From positions 1 to 64,000 of the forward strand of contig JBHBQE010000015.1 in assembly GCA_041776485.1 (NCBI GenBank): 64,000 nt of DNA. Reading direction: 5' to 3'. Made by a program: the position numbers and the translations under genes. The DNA comes from JBHBQE01 sp041776485. GTDB taxonomy: Bacteria; Bacillota; Clostridia; Lachnospirales; Lachnospiraceae. Shown in pieces: positions 8,694 to 18,064 of this stretch (the first letter of the stretch is position 1; every line of letters begins with the position of its first letter). The notes below the pieces were generated by a model that saw nothing but the letters and a program-made list of their open reading frames with translations, was not told the origin of the DNA and did no database searches.

Positions 8694-8866
8694 TAGAGCA
8701 TAATCACACTTATCTGTTACTGCTATGCCCGAATAATCTCGCTGCGTGATAGTCTCAGTGTCTATTTGCAAATCTGTTCCATCATCGGATATGTGTCAGC
8801 AAATGCTGCTATAGAAAGGGAAAACATGATTATAAAAACAAGTATAATAAATTTAATTGTTTTCAT
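8694..8866 (-). pseudogene. Remnant of a small secreted protein gene (intact signal peptide, then frameshift)
   Basis: On the minus strand an ATG at 8864-8866 opens a 34-codon frame ending at 8762. Its first 23 residues are an excellent signal peptide: MKT-I-K, a hydrophobic core, then AAFA before D24. After about residue 25 a shift to another frame gives a plausible mature sequence (ISDDGTDLQIDTETITQRDY, continuing to about CDYAL). Restoring one A near 8792 would join the two, so a single-base deletion is the simplest explanation. No clear continuation exists after about 8694, so the 3' part seems lost. The parent family was not recognised. An alternative is a genuine 34-residue secreted peptide. 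Confidence 0.55.
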
Positions 8867-8945
8867 AATATATCCATATTTACACATTTTATATTTTACT
8901 ATTATTTAATTAAACATACTACTATCTGTACTGCTCAATAATCAG

Positions 8946-10847
8946 CTATTGCTTTCCCTGAGTCTCCTTTGCCTCCATATTGCTTGCTGCTATGGAGTCC
9001 ACAATAAATTTTGCATAACCGCTTTGCCCCTGACCCTTACTATCCTCACGCAGATGAACTCCATCATTATAAAACCACTCCGGATGACTTTCGCCCAGAG
9101 AATACCAATCAATTAAAGTTACATTTTTATTTTTTTCTACAAGCCTGTTAATAACACTGTTGGATTGTGAAACCCATTGAATGCTTTCAGCATACACATT
9201 CACCCAATAAATATTTCTATTCTTACCAAGATAGTCTATTATCTCCTGTCCTACACTTTCACTAAACGGACCATTGGTGCCAACCCCTATTATTACTGTG
9301 CGACCCAACTTACCCTCTGCATCTAATGCCTTAATAGCCTCTAAAGTATTAGCTGCCTGTCTGGATTCCGTAGCATCTATAATACAGGCAGGTGTCAAAT
9401 TCATTATCGAGGGTGAAGCGCCAAGCATTACAGAATCACCGACTGCCGTTATGATATTAGGTATGGTATCTTTAGGTTCTTCTGCATTCTCATTGGAAGT
9501 ATCCACAATATTTACGGAACTGGCAGCAACATTGGTAGAGTACTCTTCGTTTTCCATCTTTATTTTCCGTATATTTCGCTCCATTTCTCTTTGCATAATA
9601 GCTATCTCTTCGCTATTGTCCTTTGGGGCTATAGCCATGGAATAGCTGCCAAATCCTACCCCCAAAATAAAACAAATGGAAATAAGCACAAATCCCAGTT
9701 TAGCAAGCCTATATATCCAGCTGCCGCTCATATCAAATCTTTTATTAACCAAAATAACAGCAAATCTGTTTAACCAATAGGAAAGTATGATTATCGTTAA
9801 AAGTATCAACAGTGGGGCAAGCATATATTTATTTAACTTCATTCTGTAAAATACGTAGATTACAGGATACATCCATAAATACATTTCATAGGAGATTTGT
9901 CCAAAGAACTTAAATACTCTCTTTTCCAAAAGCTCACCAATGGGAAGTCGTCCCTCCACAACGAGATAAAGCATAATCGCCATAATAATATTTACTAAAA
10001 GCATTCCGCCCATATAGGTATAGCCTGCTTCACCCCTTACAAAAACATAGCAAAGCAATACAATACCGGTAAGAAACATAAACAGGTTTATAAAAAATCC
10101 CGGATTTTTTATCCTAACATTCTTCCTGTATTCCACTCTTCTAAAGCCAATATATGCCCCTGTGAAAAACGAAAAAATTCTTGTATCGGTACCATAGTAT
10201 ATTCTTGTAACATCTCCATCAGGATTTGTAAAATATACAATCGGCATAATAATTGCAGTTATTACAGCCAAAATTCCAATGATATTTATTGCCCATTTAA
10301 TGCCCCAATGCTTTGTGGCGTATATAAATATGGCAAAAATCAAAGGCCAAATAACAAAAAACTGGACTTCATTTGCCAAAGACCACATATGGGTAAAGGG
10401 GGAAGAATTGGCTATCCTATCAAAATATGAGGCATTTTGGAATATTTGCCATATATTATTATAACCAAATATAATAGAAGCTGCCTCCTGCCTTATGCCA
10501 ATCAGCGCACTGGGAGCAGTAAACTTCAGTACAGCCGCAGTAACCAGCAAAACAATAATCAATTGGGGATACAGTCTTTTAATCCTTTTTTTATAAAAGT
10601 CCAGAGTGTTAAAATTATGAAGCCTTCTTGATTCCTCACTTTTAACTGCCAGTAAATATCCTGACAAAATAAAAAGCAAAGTTACTCCCAGGAATCCACC
10701 TTTAATGTGATATGGATACATATGGTATAAAATCACACCAAAAATGCCAAGGAACCTGAGACCGGAAAGTCCCTTGATATATACCTCCATAGGCTGAGGC
10801 GCAAAACCTGTATATGTATACTTTGTATTATTGTTTTCTGTACTCAT
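8946..10847 (-). CDS. Membrane acyltransferase (acyltransferase-3 domain plus extracellular SGNH domain)
   Basis: A 633-residue OafA/YrhL-type protein. The N-terminal ~380 residues carry about ten membrane helices with the acyltransferase-3 signature LRFLGIFGVILYH and GGFLGVTLLFILSGYLL. After a charged linker, an SGNH hydrolase-like domain starts at AVGDSVMLGASPS, has GVGTNG as a middle block and ends with the catalytic-type DGVHL. Such proteins transfer acetyl or other acyl groups onto extracellular polysaccharide, teichoic acid or peptidoglycan. It lies 2 nt after glnS and is probably co-transcribed, although no strong Shine-Dalgarno is visible. The true substrate is unknown. Confidence 0.9.
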   Translation of the reverse strand: MSTENNNTKYTYTGFAPQPMEVYIKGLSGLRFLGIFGVILYHMYPYHIKGGFLGVTLLFILSGYLLAVKSEESRRLHNFNTLDFYKKRIKRLYPQLIIVLLVTAAVLKFTAPSALIGIRQEAASIIFGYNNIWQIFQNASYFDRIANSSPFTHMWSLANEVQFFVIWPLIFAIFIYATKHWGIKWAINIIGILAVITAIIMPIVYFTNPDGDVTRIYYGTDTRIFSFFTGAYIGFRRVEYRKNVRIKNPGFFINLFMFLTGIVLLCYVFVRGEAGYTYMGGMLLVNIIMAIMLYLVVEGRLPIGELLEKRVFKFFGQISYEMYLWMYPVIYVFYRMKLNKYMLAPLLILLTIIILSYWLNRFAVILVNKRFDMSGSWIYRLAKLGFVLISICFILGVGFGSYSMAIAPKDNSEEIAIMQREMERNIRKIKMENEEYSTNVAASSVNIVDTSNENAEEPKDTIPNIITAVGDSVMLGASPSIMNLTPACIIDATESRQAANTLEAIKALDAEGKLGRTVIIGVGTNGPFSESVGQEIIDYLGKNRNIYWVNVYAESIQWVSQSNSVINRLVEKNKNVTLIDWYSLGESHPEWFYNDGVHLREDSKGQGQSGYAKFIVDSIAASNMEAKETQGKQ

Positions 10848-10849
10848 TA

Positions 10850-12505
10850 TTACAGCTTAAATGAACTTTTTAAGGATACTACACGATTAAACACCATACG
10901 TTCATCACTATTATCCTTTGAGTCTATCGCAAAATACCCGTTTCTTACAAATTGAAATCTATCTGCAAGCTTTGCTTCCCTTAAAGATGCCTCTAACTTG
11001 GCATTGCTGCATATTACAAGGGAGTTGGGATTAATATTAACACTTCCGTCCTTATTATATACCCCTAATTCTTCATTTACCAGATTTTCATATAGTCTTA
11101 CAGTGGCTTCAAAAGAGGTACCTGCCTCTACCCAATGAATGGTTCCCTTTACTTTATGCCCATCTGGTGCATTACCACCCTTAGTTTCAGGGTCATAATC
11201 AGCATGAACCCTTACAATATTCCCATTTTCATCCTTATCGCAACCTGTACAGGTAACTAAATAGGCATTCATTAATCGAACCTCGTTCCCTGGGAACATG
11301 CGGAAGTATTTCTTTACCGGCTCTTCCATGAAATCCTCCCTCTCAATATAGAGTCTTTTGGAAAAGGTAACGCTTCTGGTGCCCAGTTCCTCATTTTCCT
11401 GATTATTTGGAACAATAAGCTCCTCTGTTTTGCCATCCTCATAATTATCAATCACAAGCTCAACAGGATCCAGCACTGCCATTACCCTTTTGCCGCTTAA
11501 TTTCATATCCTCTCTTGCAGCATAATCAAGCATGGCATAATCCACGCTGGAATTGCCCTTTGAAACTCCACAAAGATTAATAAAGCTTTTTATGGTATCA
11601 CTTGTATAGCCTCTGCGGCGGAGTCCGGCAATACTAACCAGCCTCGGGTCATCCCAACCGTCTACAATGCCATCCTCCACCAGTTTTTTGATATAACGTT
11701 TACCCGTAACCACATTGGTCAGATAAAGCTTTGCAAACTCTATCTGTCTTGGTGGAAATTTATAATCCAAATTATTTACCACCCATTCATATAATGGTCT
11801 GTGATCCTCAAATTCAAGAGTACAAATAGAATGGGTAATCCCCTCTATAGCATCCTCTACAGGATGAGCATAATCATACATAGGATAAATACACCATTCA
11901 TCTCCTGTATTGTGGTGGCTTATATGTGCTATCCTGTATATAATAGGATCCCTCATATTGATGTTGGGAGAGGACATATCTATTTTTGCCCTTAGCACAT
12001 ATTCCCCGTCCGAGTACCTTCCCTCTTTCATCTCCGTAAAAATTTTAAGATTTTCCTCGATAGGTCTGTCACGATTCGGGTCATTTTTTCCTGTTTCAGT
12101 AAGGGTTCCTCTGTATTCCCTTATTTCCTCCGGATTCAAATCTGAAACATAAGCAAGACCTTTATTAATAAGCTTTACTGCTCCCTTATACATTTCCTCA
12201 AAGTAGTTGGAGGCATATCTAACCTCACCATCCCACTTTGCTCCTAACCATTTAATGTCCTCAAGGATTGAGTCCACAAACTCTATCTTTTCCTTGGTGG
12301 GATTGGTATCATCAAATCGCATATTAAATTTCCCGCCATACTCGCAGGCTAAACCATAATTTAAAAGTATGCTTTTAGCATGACCTATATGTAGGTAGCC
12401 ATTAGGCTCTGGCGGAAATCTGGTCACCACCTCATTGTATCTGCCAGCTTCCAAGTCCTTATCTATTTCCTGCTGAATAAAATTACGAGAAATCTTTTCT
12501 TCCAT
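10850..12505 (-). CDS. glnS: Glutaminyl-tRNA synthetase
   Basis: A 551-residue class I enzyme attaching glutamine to tRNA-Gln. It shows the HIGH motif in RFPPEPNGYLHIGHAKSI and the GlnRS-specific C-terminal beta-barrel anticodon domain from about residue 340 (VMAVLDPVELVI). I chose the ATG at 12503-12505 (protein starting MEEKISRN) because AGGAGAT lies 4-5 nt upstream; an in-frame start 30 bp further up has no such site. GlnRS occurs in some Clostridia and implies direct Gln-tRNA formation. Confidence 0.95.
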   Translation of the reverse strand: MEEKISRNFIQQEIDKDLEAGRYNEVVTRFPPEPNGYLHIGHAKSILLNYGLACEYGGKFNMRFDDTNPTKEKIEFVDSILEDIKWLGAKWDGEVRYASNYFEEMYKGAVKLINKGLAYVSDLNPEEIREYRGTLTETGKNDPNRDRPIEENLKIFTEMKEGRYSDGEYVLRAKIDMSSPNINMRDPIIYRIAHISHHNTGDEWCIYPMYDYAHPVEDAIEGITHSICTLEFEDHRPLYEWVVNNLDYKFPPRQIEFAKLYLTNVVTGKRYIKKLVEDGIVDGWDDPRLVSIAGLRRRGYTSDTIKSFINLCGVSKGNSSVDYAMLDYAAREDMKLSGKRVMAVLDPVELVIDNYEDGKTEELIVPNNQENEELGTRSVTFSKRLYIEREDFMEEPVKKYFRMFPGNEVRLMNAYLVTCTGCDKDENGNIVRVHADYDPETKGGNAPDGHKVKGTIHWVEAGTSFEATVRLYENLVNEELGVYNKDGSVNINPNSLVICSNAKLEASLREAKLADRFQFVRNGYFAIDSKDNSDERMVFNRVVSLKSSFKL

Positions 12506-12627
12506 ATTTATCTCCTGCCTTAGCCACCGTAACAATTACGAAATAATTGACTGGACCATATTGAAACATATCCCGAAGTAAAAGCATAAATCAACTCCTA
12601 CCCGGTATTGCCATTAAATTTTAATCC

Positions 12628-13560
12628 TTAGTTTATATGTTTGTGATCAAATAAATGCTCATTGCAATATTCATAATTACCATTACATTTTGAACAAAAC
12701 CTAAATTCCAATTCCGGATTACTTATTTCAGTTCTCCCGCAAATTGCACACTTATGTCTGGAAATCTGTCCTCCCGACTGGCTGGTGGCATTCCTGCTGT
12801 CAGCCCCGGTATTCCTTGCTCTTGCAGAGCTGTAGGGATTGAATCCATTCCCAAATCTATTGGAATAATTGCTGCCGTTACTATAGGTTTTTCTGCCTCT
12901 GCTTTTCTTACCAAATATATTTCCACGTATATCTTTAAACTCTCTGGAGCTTAGGAAAAATATAATAAAGTTCAGGAGAGAACAGCCTATTGAAACCTTT
13001 TCCGTAATTACAGGGGTGGTAAGGAAAGAATAGGTCACAAAGGCGGCATAAACTATTGCCAGCCATTTCATTTTTATGGGAATAATAAAATAAAGAAGTA
13101 TCTGCATGTCCGGTATACTTAATGCAAATGCCAGGAATATAGACATATTTATGTAATATGTGCTGAAATACTGCCCCATTCCAATGCCAATATTATCCAC
13201 CAAAAGAACCGTTCCGTAATAGATAAAAGCACCTATTACAGTTATTAATATTCCTCCGATAATATATAGATTAAATCTGAATGTCCCCCACATATTTTCC
13301 AGTTGTCTCCCTAACTGCCAGTAGAAAAACAACATAATGATTGTAAAAATCCCGGGACTTTGGGGAGGAATAAGTACCCAAGTAATAATCCTCCAAAACT
13401 GAAAATTACTGATTATCAATTTTGGCTCCAAAGTCATATAGCCTAAAATATCAGGCAAAAACAGGGTACATACATATCCTATAATATAACCGGCTATTAA
13501 ATAGTTCATCAAATTGGGTATAGCAAATCTTCCTAATTTACGTTCTAATTTATTTAACAT
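12628..13560 (-). CDS. Rhomboid-like membrane protein, apparently non-proteolytic, with C-terminal zinc ribbon
   Basis: A 310-residue protein with about six membrane segments in residues 15-205 and a rhomboid/Derlin-like layout, including the loop block FYWQLGRQLENMWGTFRF. Neither the GxSG serine motif nor a histidine in the last membrane helix is visible, so it is probably a pseudoprotease. After a Gly/Ser/Asn-rich linker, the C-terminus (about 265-310) has CAICGRTE and CSKCNGNYEYC pairs that look like a treble-clef or zinc-ribbon site. It is monocistronic, with a near-consensus promoter upstream. Function unknown; membrane-protein quality control is one family-based possibility. Confidence 0.75.
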   Translation of the reverse strand: MLNKLERKLGRFAIPNLMNYLIAGYIIGYVCTLFLPDILGYMTLEPKLIISNFQFWRIITWVLIPPQSPGIFTIIMLFFYWQLGRQLENMWGTFRFNLYIIGGILITVIGAFIYYGTVLLVDNIGIGMGQYFSTYYINMSIFLAFALSIPDMQILLYFIIPIKMKWLAIVYAAFVTYSFLTTPVITEKVSIGCSLLNFIIFFLSSREFKDIRGNIFGKKSRGRKTYSNGSNYSNRFGNGFNPYSSARARNTGADSRNATSQSGGQISRHKCAICGRTEISNPELEFRFCSKCNGNYEYCNEHLFDHKHIN

Positions 13561-13591
13561 ACATACCTTTCTAAAGCAAAAACAACTTTTA

Positions 13592-13621
13592 ATTATATGT
13601 TGTCTATATGGGTTCTGTCAA
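13592..13621 (-). promoter_or_regulatory. Strong sigma-A-type promoter for rhomboid-like gene
   Basis: TTGACA (-35, 13616-13621), 18-bp spacer, TATAAT (-10, 13592-13597) on the minus strand, about 30 bp before the start codon. Confidence 0.8.
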
Positions 13622-13643
13622 CTGGGATTACGGATTAAAACCA

Positions 13644-13683
13644 TAATACAATATACAAAACACTGATTTTGTATATTGTATTA
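13644..13683. repeat. 17-bp perfect inverted repeat in divergent promoter region
   Basis: Arms 13644-13660 (TAATACAATATACAAAA) and 13667-13683 are exact complements around the 6-nt loop CACTGA. The dyad sits between the rhomboid-like gene and the activase gene. A possible activase promoter (TTGTAT 13676-13681, 17 bp, TACCAT 13699-13704) overlaps its right arm. An operator is more likely than a terminator, as both flanking genes start here. Confidence 0.7.
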
Positions 13684-13756
13684 ACCAATTAAAATCCATA
13701 CCATATCCAATGAACTGATATTCCTTTAACTAAGGATATTTTCAGAAAGGAAAAGT

Positions 13757-16700
13757 ATGTATACATTAGGCATTGATATAGGCTCTACCACTGTAAAGAT
13801 AGCCCTTTTAGATGATGAACATAATATAGTTTTCAGCGATTACAAAAGACATTTTGCTAATATCAGAGAAACCCTGCAGGGCCTTATAGGTGATGCAGTA
13901 AATGCCTCAGGAGACATTAATATTGCACCTATGATTACCGGCAGTGGCGGACTTACTCTGGCAAAACATTTAGGCATACCTTTCATCCAGGAGGTGGTGG
14001 CTGTTGCCACTGCTATTGAGCATACTGCTCCCAATACGGATGTGGCAATTGAGCTTGGCGGTGAAGACGCAAAAATTATTTATTTTGAAAACAAAAATGT
14101 TGAGCAGCGTATGAACGGTATCTGTGCAGGAGGTACAGGCTCCTTTATTGACCAAATGGCAAGCCTGATAAAAACCGATGCCTCCGGGCTTAACAAATAT
14201 GCCAAAAACTATAAGGAAGTATATCCCATTGCAGCCAGATGTGGAGTCTTTGCGAAAACTGATATCCAGCCTCTAATTAATGAGGGAGCAACACGAGAGG
14301 ATTTATCCGCCTCTATTTTTCAAGCCGTAGTAAATCAAACTATATCCGGACTTGCCTGCGGCAAACCCATACAAGGACATGTGGCATTTCTTGGCGGTCC
14401 ACTGCATTTTCTGGATGAACTCCAAGCTGCATTTATTCGTACATTAAAATTAGATAATGAGCATACTATTGTTCCGGAAAATTCCCATTTATTTGCCGCC
14501 ATTGGTTCTGCTCTTAATGCTGATGTAAATACTACTGTTTTTCTGAGTAAGCTATATTCTGATTTATCCAATGAGATAAAAATGGAATTTGAAGTGGCAA
14601 GGCTTGAGCCATTATTTAAAGACCAAAGAGAGTTTGATGAATTTAACGCTCGCCATAGTAAATACCATGTGGTTAAAGGAGATATTAATAATTACTCCGG
14701 AAACTGCTATCTTGGAATAGATGCAGGCAGTACCACCACAAAGGTTGCTTTAATCGGCGAAGATGGCGAACTTCTGTACTCCTTTTACTCCAACAACGAC
14801 GGAAGTCCTCTTTTAACAGCTATTCGTGCCATGGGACAAATCAAGGAACTTCTCCCTGATACTGCAAAAATTGTCCAGTCCTGCTCAACAGGATACGGAG
14901 AGGCATTACTTAAAAATGCCTTTAATTTAGATCATGGTGAGGTGGAAACCATTGCTCATTACTATGCTGCCTCCTTTTTTAATCCAAAGGTGGATTGTAT
15001 TCTGGATATTGGCGGTCAGGATATGAAATGTATTCGCATTAAAGATGGATATGTGGACAATGTACAGTTAAATGAAGCTTGCTCCTCCGGCTGCGGCTCC
15101 TTTATTGAAACCTTTGCCAAATCTCTGGATATGGAAATGGAAGCCTTTGCCAAAGAGGCATTATTCGCTGAATATCCCATTGATTTAGGAACACGCTGCA
15201 CGGTATTTATGAATTCCAAGGTAAAGCAAGCTCAAAAGGAAGGTGCTTTGGTTTCTGATATTTCAGCAGGTCTTGCCTATTCTGTAATAAAAAATGCTCT
15301 ATTTAAGGTTATAAAGCTGACGGATGCCTCAGATCTGGGAAAAAATGTGGTGGTTCAAGGCGGAACCTTTTATAACAATGCCGTTTTAAGGAGCCTCGAA
15401 AAAACCGCCGGTATTACCTGTATAAGACCTGATATTGCAGGTATTATGGGAGCCTTCGGTGCAGCACTGGTGGCTAAGGAAAGATACCCTAAAACAGGAA
15501 GTTTTGCAATGCTTTCTCTGGATGAAATCCTTAATCTTAACTTTAAAACAAAAATGGTACGGTGTCAGCATTGTATTAATAAATGTATGCTCACCGTAAA
15601 CCAGTTTTCAAATGGCAAGCATTTTATTACAGGAAATCGCTGCGAAAAGGGTATTGGAGGTGAAAAGAATATTGATAATATTCCCAATCTTTATGAATAT
15701 AAATATAACAGACTGTTTCACCATGAGGAACTTTTGCCTCTTACAGAGAGCGAAGCATATCGCGGAACAGTTGGTATTCCACGAGTACTTAATATGTACG
15801 AAAACTATCCATATTGGGCGGCATTTTTTAAGGAGCTTGGCTTTAGGGTAAAACTATCTCCGGACAGCAACAGAAAAATATATGAGCTTGGTATCTCCTC
15901 AATTCCAAGTGAGTCTGAATGCTACCCTGCAAAGCTTGCCCACGGACATATACAGTGGCTTATAGATAATGAATGTGATTTTATATTTTACCCCTGCGTA
16001 CCCTACGAGCAAAATGAATTTCCTGACTCAAATAACCATTATAACTGCCCAATAGTCACAAGCTATGCGGAAAACATTAAAAATAATGTTGAGGAAATCA
16101 CCTCAGGTAAGATTAAATTTTTAAATCCGTTTATGGCATTTACTAACGAAAAAATACTTACCAGACAGCTTGTTAAGGTATTTTCTCAGGAATTCTCAAT
16201 AGAGAATACCGAAATAAAAAAGGCTTGTAAGCATGCCTGGCAGGAACTTATTAATTTCAAAGAAGACATTAAAAAGGAAGGGGAAAGAACCCTTAAATAC
16301 CTTAAAAAAACAGACAAACATGGGATTGTATTGTGCGGACGCCCTTACCATATTGATCCGGAAATACATCATGGAATACCGGAATTAATTACCGGATACG
16401 GAATGGCAGTACTTACAGAGGACTCCATATCCCATTTAGGAAAACTGGAACGCCCTCTAATAGTGTTAGACCAGTGGATGTACCATACAAGAATGTATGC
16501 TGCTGCCAATTATGTTAAAAAGGTTGATTACCTTGACTGTATTCAGTTAAACTCCTTTGGCTGTGGAGTGGATGCCGTTACAACGGATCAGGTTTCAGAC
16601 ATATTAACCGGCTCCGGCAAAATATATACAGCACTTAAGATAGATGAGGTTAACAATTTGGGTGCTGCAAGGATTCGTATCAGAAGCCTGATTGCCGCCC

Positions 16701-18001
16701 TTAGAATAAGACAAAAAGAAAGCTTTTCAAAACCTAAGGTCAAAACAGAAAAGTATAAAAGAAAAATATTTACTGAAAAAATGAGGGATAATTATACCAT
16801 TCTTGTACCTGAAATGAGTCCCATACATTTTGAAATATTAGTGGAGGCATTTAAAACCTGCGGATACAATTTTGTGGTACCTAAAATCCCTACAAGAGCC
16901 TGTGTAGATATGGGTCTTAAGTTTGTAAATAACGACGCCTGCTATCCATCCCTTGTAACTATCGGTCAAATTATGGCAGCAGTCTTATCCGGTGATTACG
17001 ATATGGAAAGAACTGCCATAATTATGAGTCAAACAGGCGGTGGCTGTCGAGCCAGCAACTACTGCGGATTTATCAGGCGTGCTCTGGCAAGAGTAGGTTA
17101 TGACCATGTACCTGTGGTATCCCTTAATATTTCGGGGCTTGAATCAAATCCGGGATTTAAATTTACACCCAGCTTAATCCAACATGCATTATATGCCCTT
17201 ATTTTCGGGGATATTTTCCTTAGGGTTGTTTATAGAATGAGGCCCTATGAAAAAGTTGAGGGCTCCACAAATAAACTCCATGAAAAATGGAAGCAGAGAG
17301 TTATTGAGTTTATATCAAAGCCGGGTATACTATCCCACTCTAAATTTAAAAAGCTTTGTAGTGAGATAATAAGGGACTTTGACAAACTCCCTGTTTTGAA
17401 TATAAGAAAGCCGAGAGTTGGTATCGTGGGGGAAATCCTTGTTAAATTCCATCCGGGAGCAAATAATGAACTGGCTGACTTACTGGAAAGAGAAGGAGCT
17501 GAGGCTGTTATCCCTGATTTAACTGATTTTATTCTCTATACCTTTTATAATGCAAACTTTAAGGCAGAGCATTTGGGAATGAGCAAAAAGGCTGCATTTT
17601 TGTCCAATATAGGAATCGGATTCTTTGAATGGTTAAGATCTGCTGCCAGAAATGAATTGGAAAAATCTGTTCACTTTAATCCCCCTGCACATATAATGGA
17701 TCTTGCTGATATGGCAAAGCCTATTGTTTCTGTTGGTAATCAGACCGGCGAAGGCTGGTTTTTAACCGGTGAAATGCTGGAATTAATTGAGCAGGGTGCG
17801 GAAAATATTGTTTGTATCCAGCCCTTCGGTTGTCTGCCCAATCATATAGTGGGTAAGGGTGTAGTGAAAAAGATTCGATCCATGTATCCAAATGCAAATA
17901 TAACTGCAATTGACTATGATCCGGGTGCCTCCGAGGTAAACCAGCTTAACAGAATAAAACTCATGCTTGCCGGTGCCTTTAAGAATCTGAAAAGTGCATA
18001 G
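13757..18001 (+). CDS. Giant acyl-CoA dehydratase activase-related protein (BcrAD/HgdC type)
   Basis: A 1414-residue protein. Two ASKHA-type activase domains lie in tandem, at about residues 3-260 (LGIDIGSTTVKIALL, cluster-binding GGTGSFIDQM) and 320-580 (LGIDAGSTTTKVALI, EACSSGCGSFIETF). A CQHCINKC cysteine motif follows at about 613, then a DUF2229-type region with many conserved cysteines, and a C-terminal HgdB-like segment. Canonical HgdC activates 2-hydroxyacyl-CoA dehydratases by ATP-driven electron transfer from a [4Fe-4S] cluster. These large relatives are widespread in Clostridia, but their partner reaction is not established; recent literature links the group to unusual Fe-S enzymes. 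No dehydratase subunit is adjacent. AGAAAGGAAA precedes the ATG. Confidence 0.85.
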   Translation: MYTLGIDIGSTTVKIALLDDEHNIVFSDYKRHFANIRETLQGLIGDAVNASGDINIAPMITGSGGLTLAKHLGIPFIQEVVAVATAIEHTAPNTDVAIELGGEDAKIIYFENKNVEQRMNGICAGGTGSFIDQMASLIKTDASGLNKYAKNYKEVYPIAARCGVFAKTDIQPLINEGATREDLSASIFQAVVNQTISGLACGKPIQGHVAFLGGPLHFLDELQAAFIRTLKLDNEHTIVPENSHLFAAIGSALNADVNTTVFLSKLYSDLSNEIKMEFEVARLEPLFKDQREFDEFNARHSKYHVVKGDINNYSGNCYLGIDAGSTTTKVALIGEDGELLYSFYSNNDGSPLLTAIRAMGQIKELLPDTAKIVQSCSTGYGEALLKNAFNLDHGEVETIAHYYAASFFNPKVDCILDIGGQDMKCIRIKDGYVDNVQLNEACSSGCGSFIETFAKSLDMEMEAFAKEALFAEYPIDLGTRCTVFMNSKVKQAQKEGALVSDISAGLAYSVIKNALFKVIKLTDASDLGKNVVVQGGTFYNNAVLRSLEKTAGITCIRPDIAGIMGAFGAALVAKERYPKTGSFAMLSLDEILNLNFKTKMVRCQHCINKCMLTVNQFSNGKHFITGNRCEKGIGGEKNIDNIPNLYEYKYNRLFHHEELLPLTESEAYRGTVGIPRVLNMYENYPYWAAFFKELGFRVKLSPDSNRKIYELGISSIPSESECYPAKLAHGHIQWLIDNECDFIFYPCVPYEQNEFPDSNNHYNCPIVTSYAENIKNNVEEITSGKIKFLNPFMAFTNEKILTRQLVKVFSQEFSIENTEIKKACKHAWQELINFKEDIKKEGERTLKYLKKTDKHGIVLCGRPYHIDPEIHHGIPELITGYGMAVLTEDSISHLGKLERPLIVLDQWMYHTRMYAAANYVKKVDYLDCIQLNSFGCGVDAVTTDQVSDILTGSGKIYTALKIDEVNNLGAARIRIRSLIAALRIRQKESFSKPKVKTEKYKRKIFTEKMRDNYTILVPEMSPIHFEILVEAFKTCGYNFVVPKIPTRACVDMGLKFVNNDACYPSLVTIGQIMAAVLSGDYDMERTAIIMSQTGGGCRASNYCGFIRRALARVGYDHVPVVSLNISGLESNPGFKFTPSLIQHALYALIFGDIFLRVVYRMRPYEKVEGSTNKLHEKWKQRVIEFISKPGILSHSKFKKLCSEIIRDFDKLPVLNIRKPRVGIVGEILVKFHPGANNELADLLEREGAEAVIPDLTDFILYTFYNANFKAEHLGMSKKAAFLSNIGIGFFEWLRSAARNELEKSVHFNPPAHIMDLADMAKPIVSVGNQTGEGWFLTGEMLELIEQGAENIVCIQPFGCLPNHIVGKGVVKKIRSMYPNANITAIDYDPGASEVNQLNRIKLMLAGAFKNLKSA

Positions 18002-18005
18002 CATA

Positions 18006-18037
18006 CCCCCTTTACAGAATAGCTCCTGTAAAGGGGG
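18006..18037. terminator. Bidirectional stem-loop between activase and ssnA
   Basis: CCCCCTTTACAG (18006-18017) and CTGTAAAGGGGG (18026-18037) form a perfect 12-bp stem with an 8-nt loop, exactly between two convergent genes. There is no immediate U-tract on either strand, but the placement and stability favour termination. Confidence 0.7.
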
Positions 18038-18064
18038 CAGTTAATGCTTTTTAGTACCTGATAA

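Larger units (their letters stand above)
8642..8945. other. 304-bp spacer with decayed gene remnant
   Basis: Between the convergent methyltransferase and acyltransferase genes. It contains a minus-strand signal-peptide gene remnant (8694-8866) and an AT-rich inverted repeat (8664-8691). No RNA gene or mobile-element end was recognised. The rest, 8867-8945, is A/T-rich with no clear signal. Confidence 0.6.

Noticed and set aside
8826..8909. 27-residue hydrophobic plus-strand peptide with GAAAGGGAAAA before its ATG
   Set aside because: It is antisense to the signal-peptide coding region, whose complement is naturally hydrophobic; no conserved feature.
12506..12535. Upstream start for glnS
   Set aside because: The internal ATG at 12503-12505 has AGGAG at the right distance and the family N-terminus.
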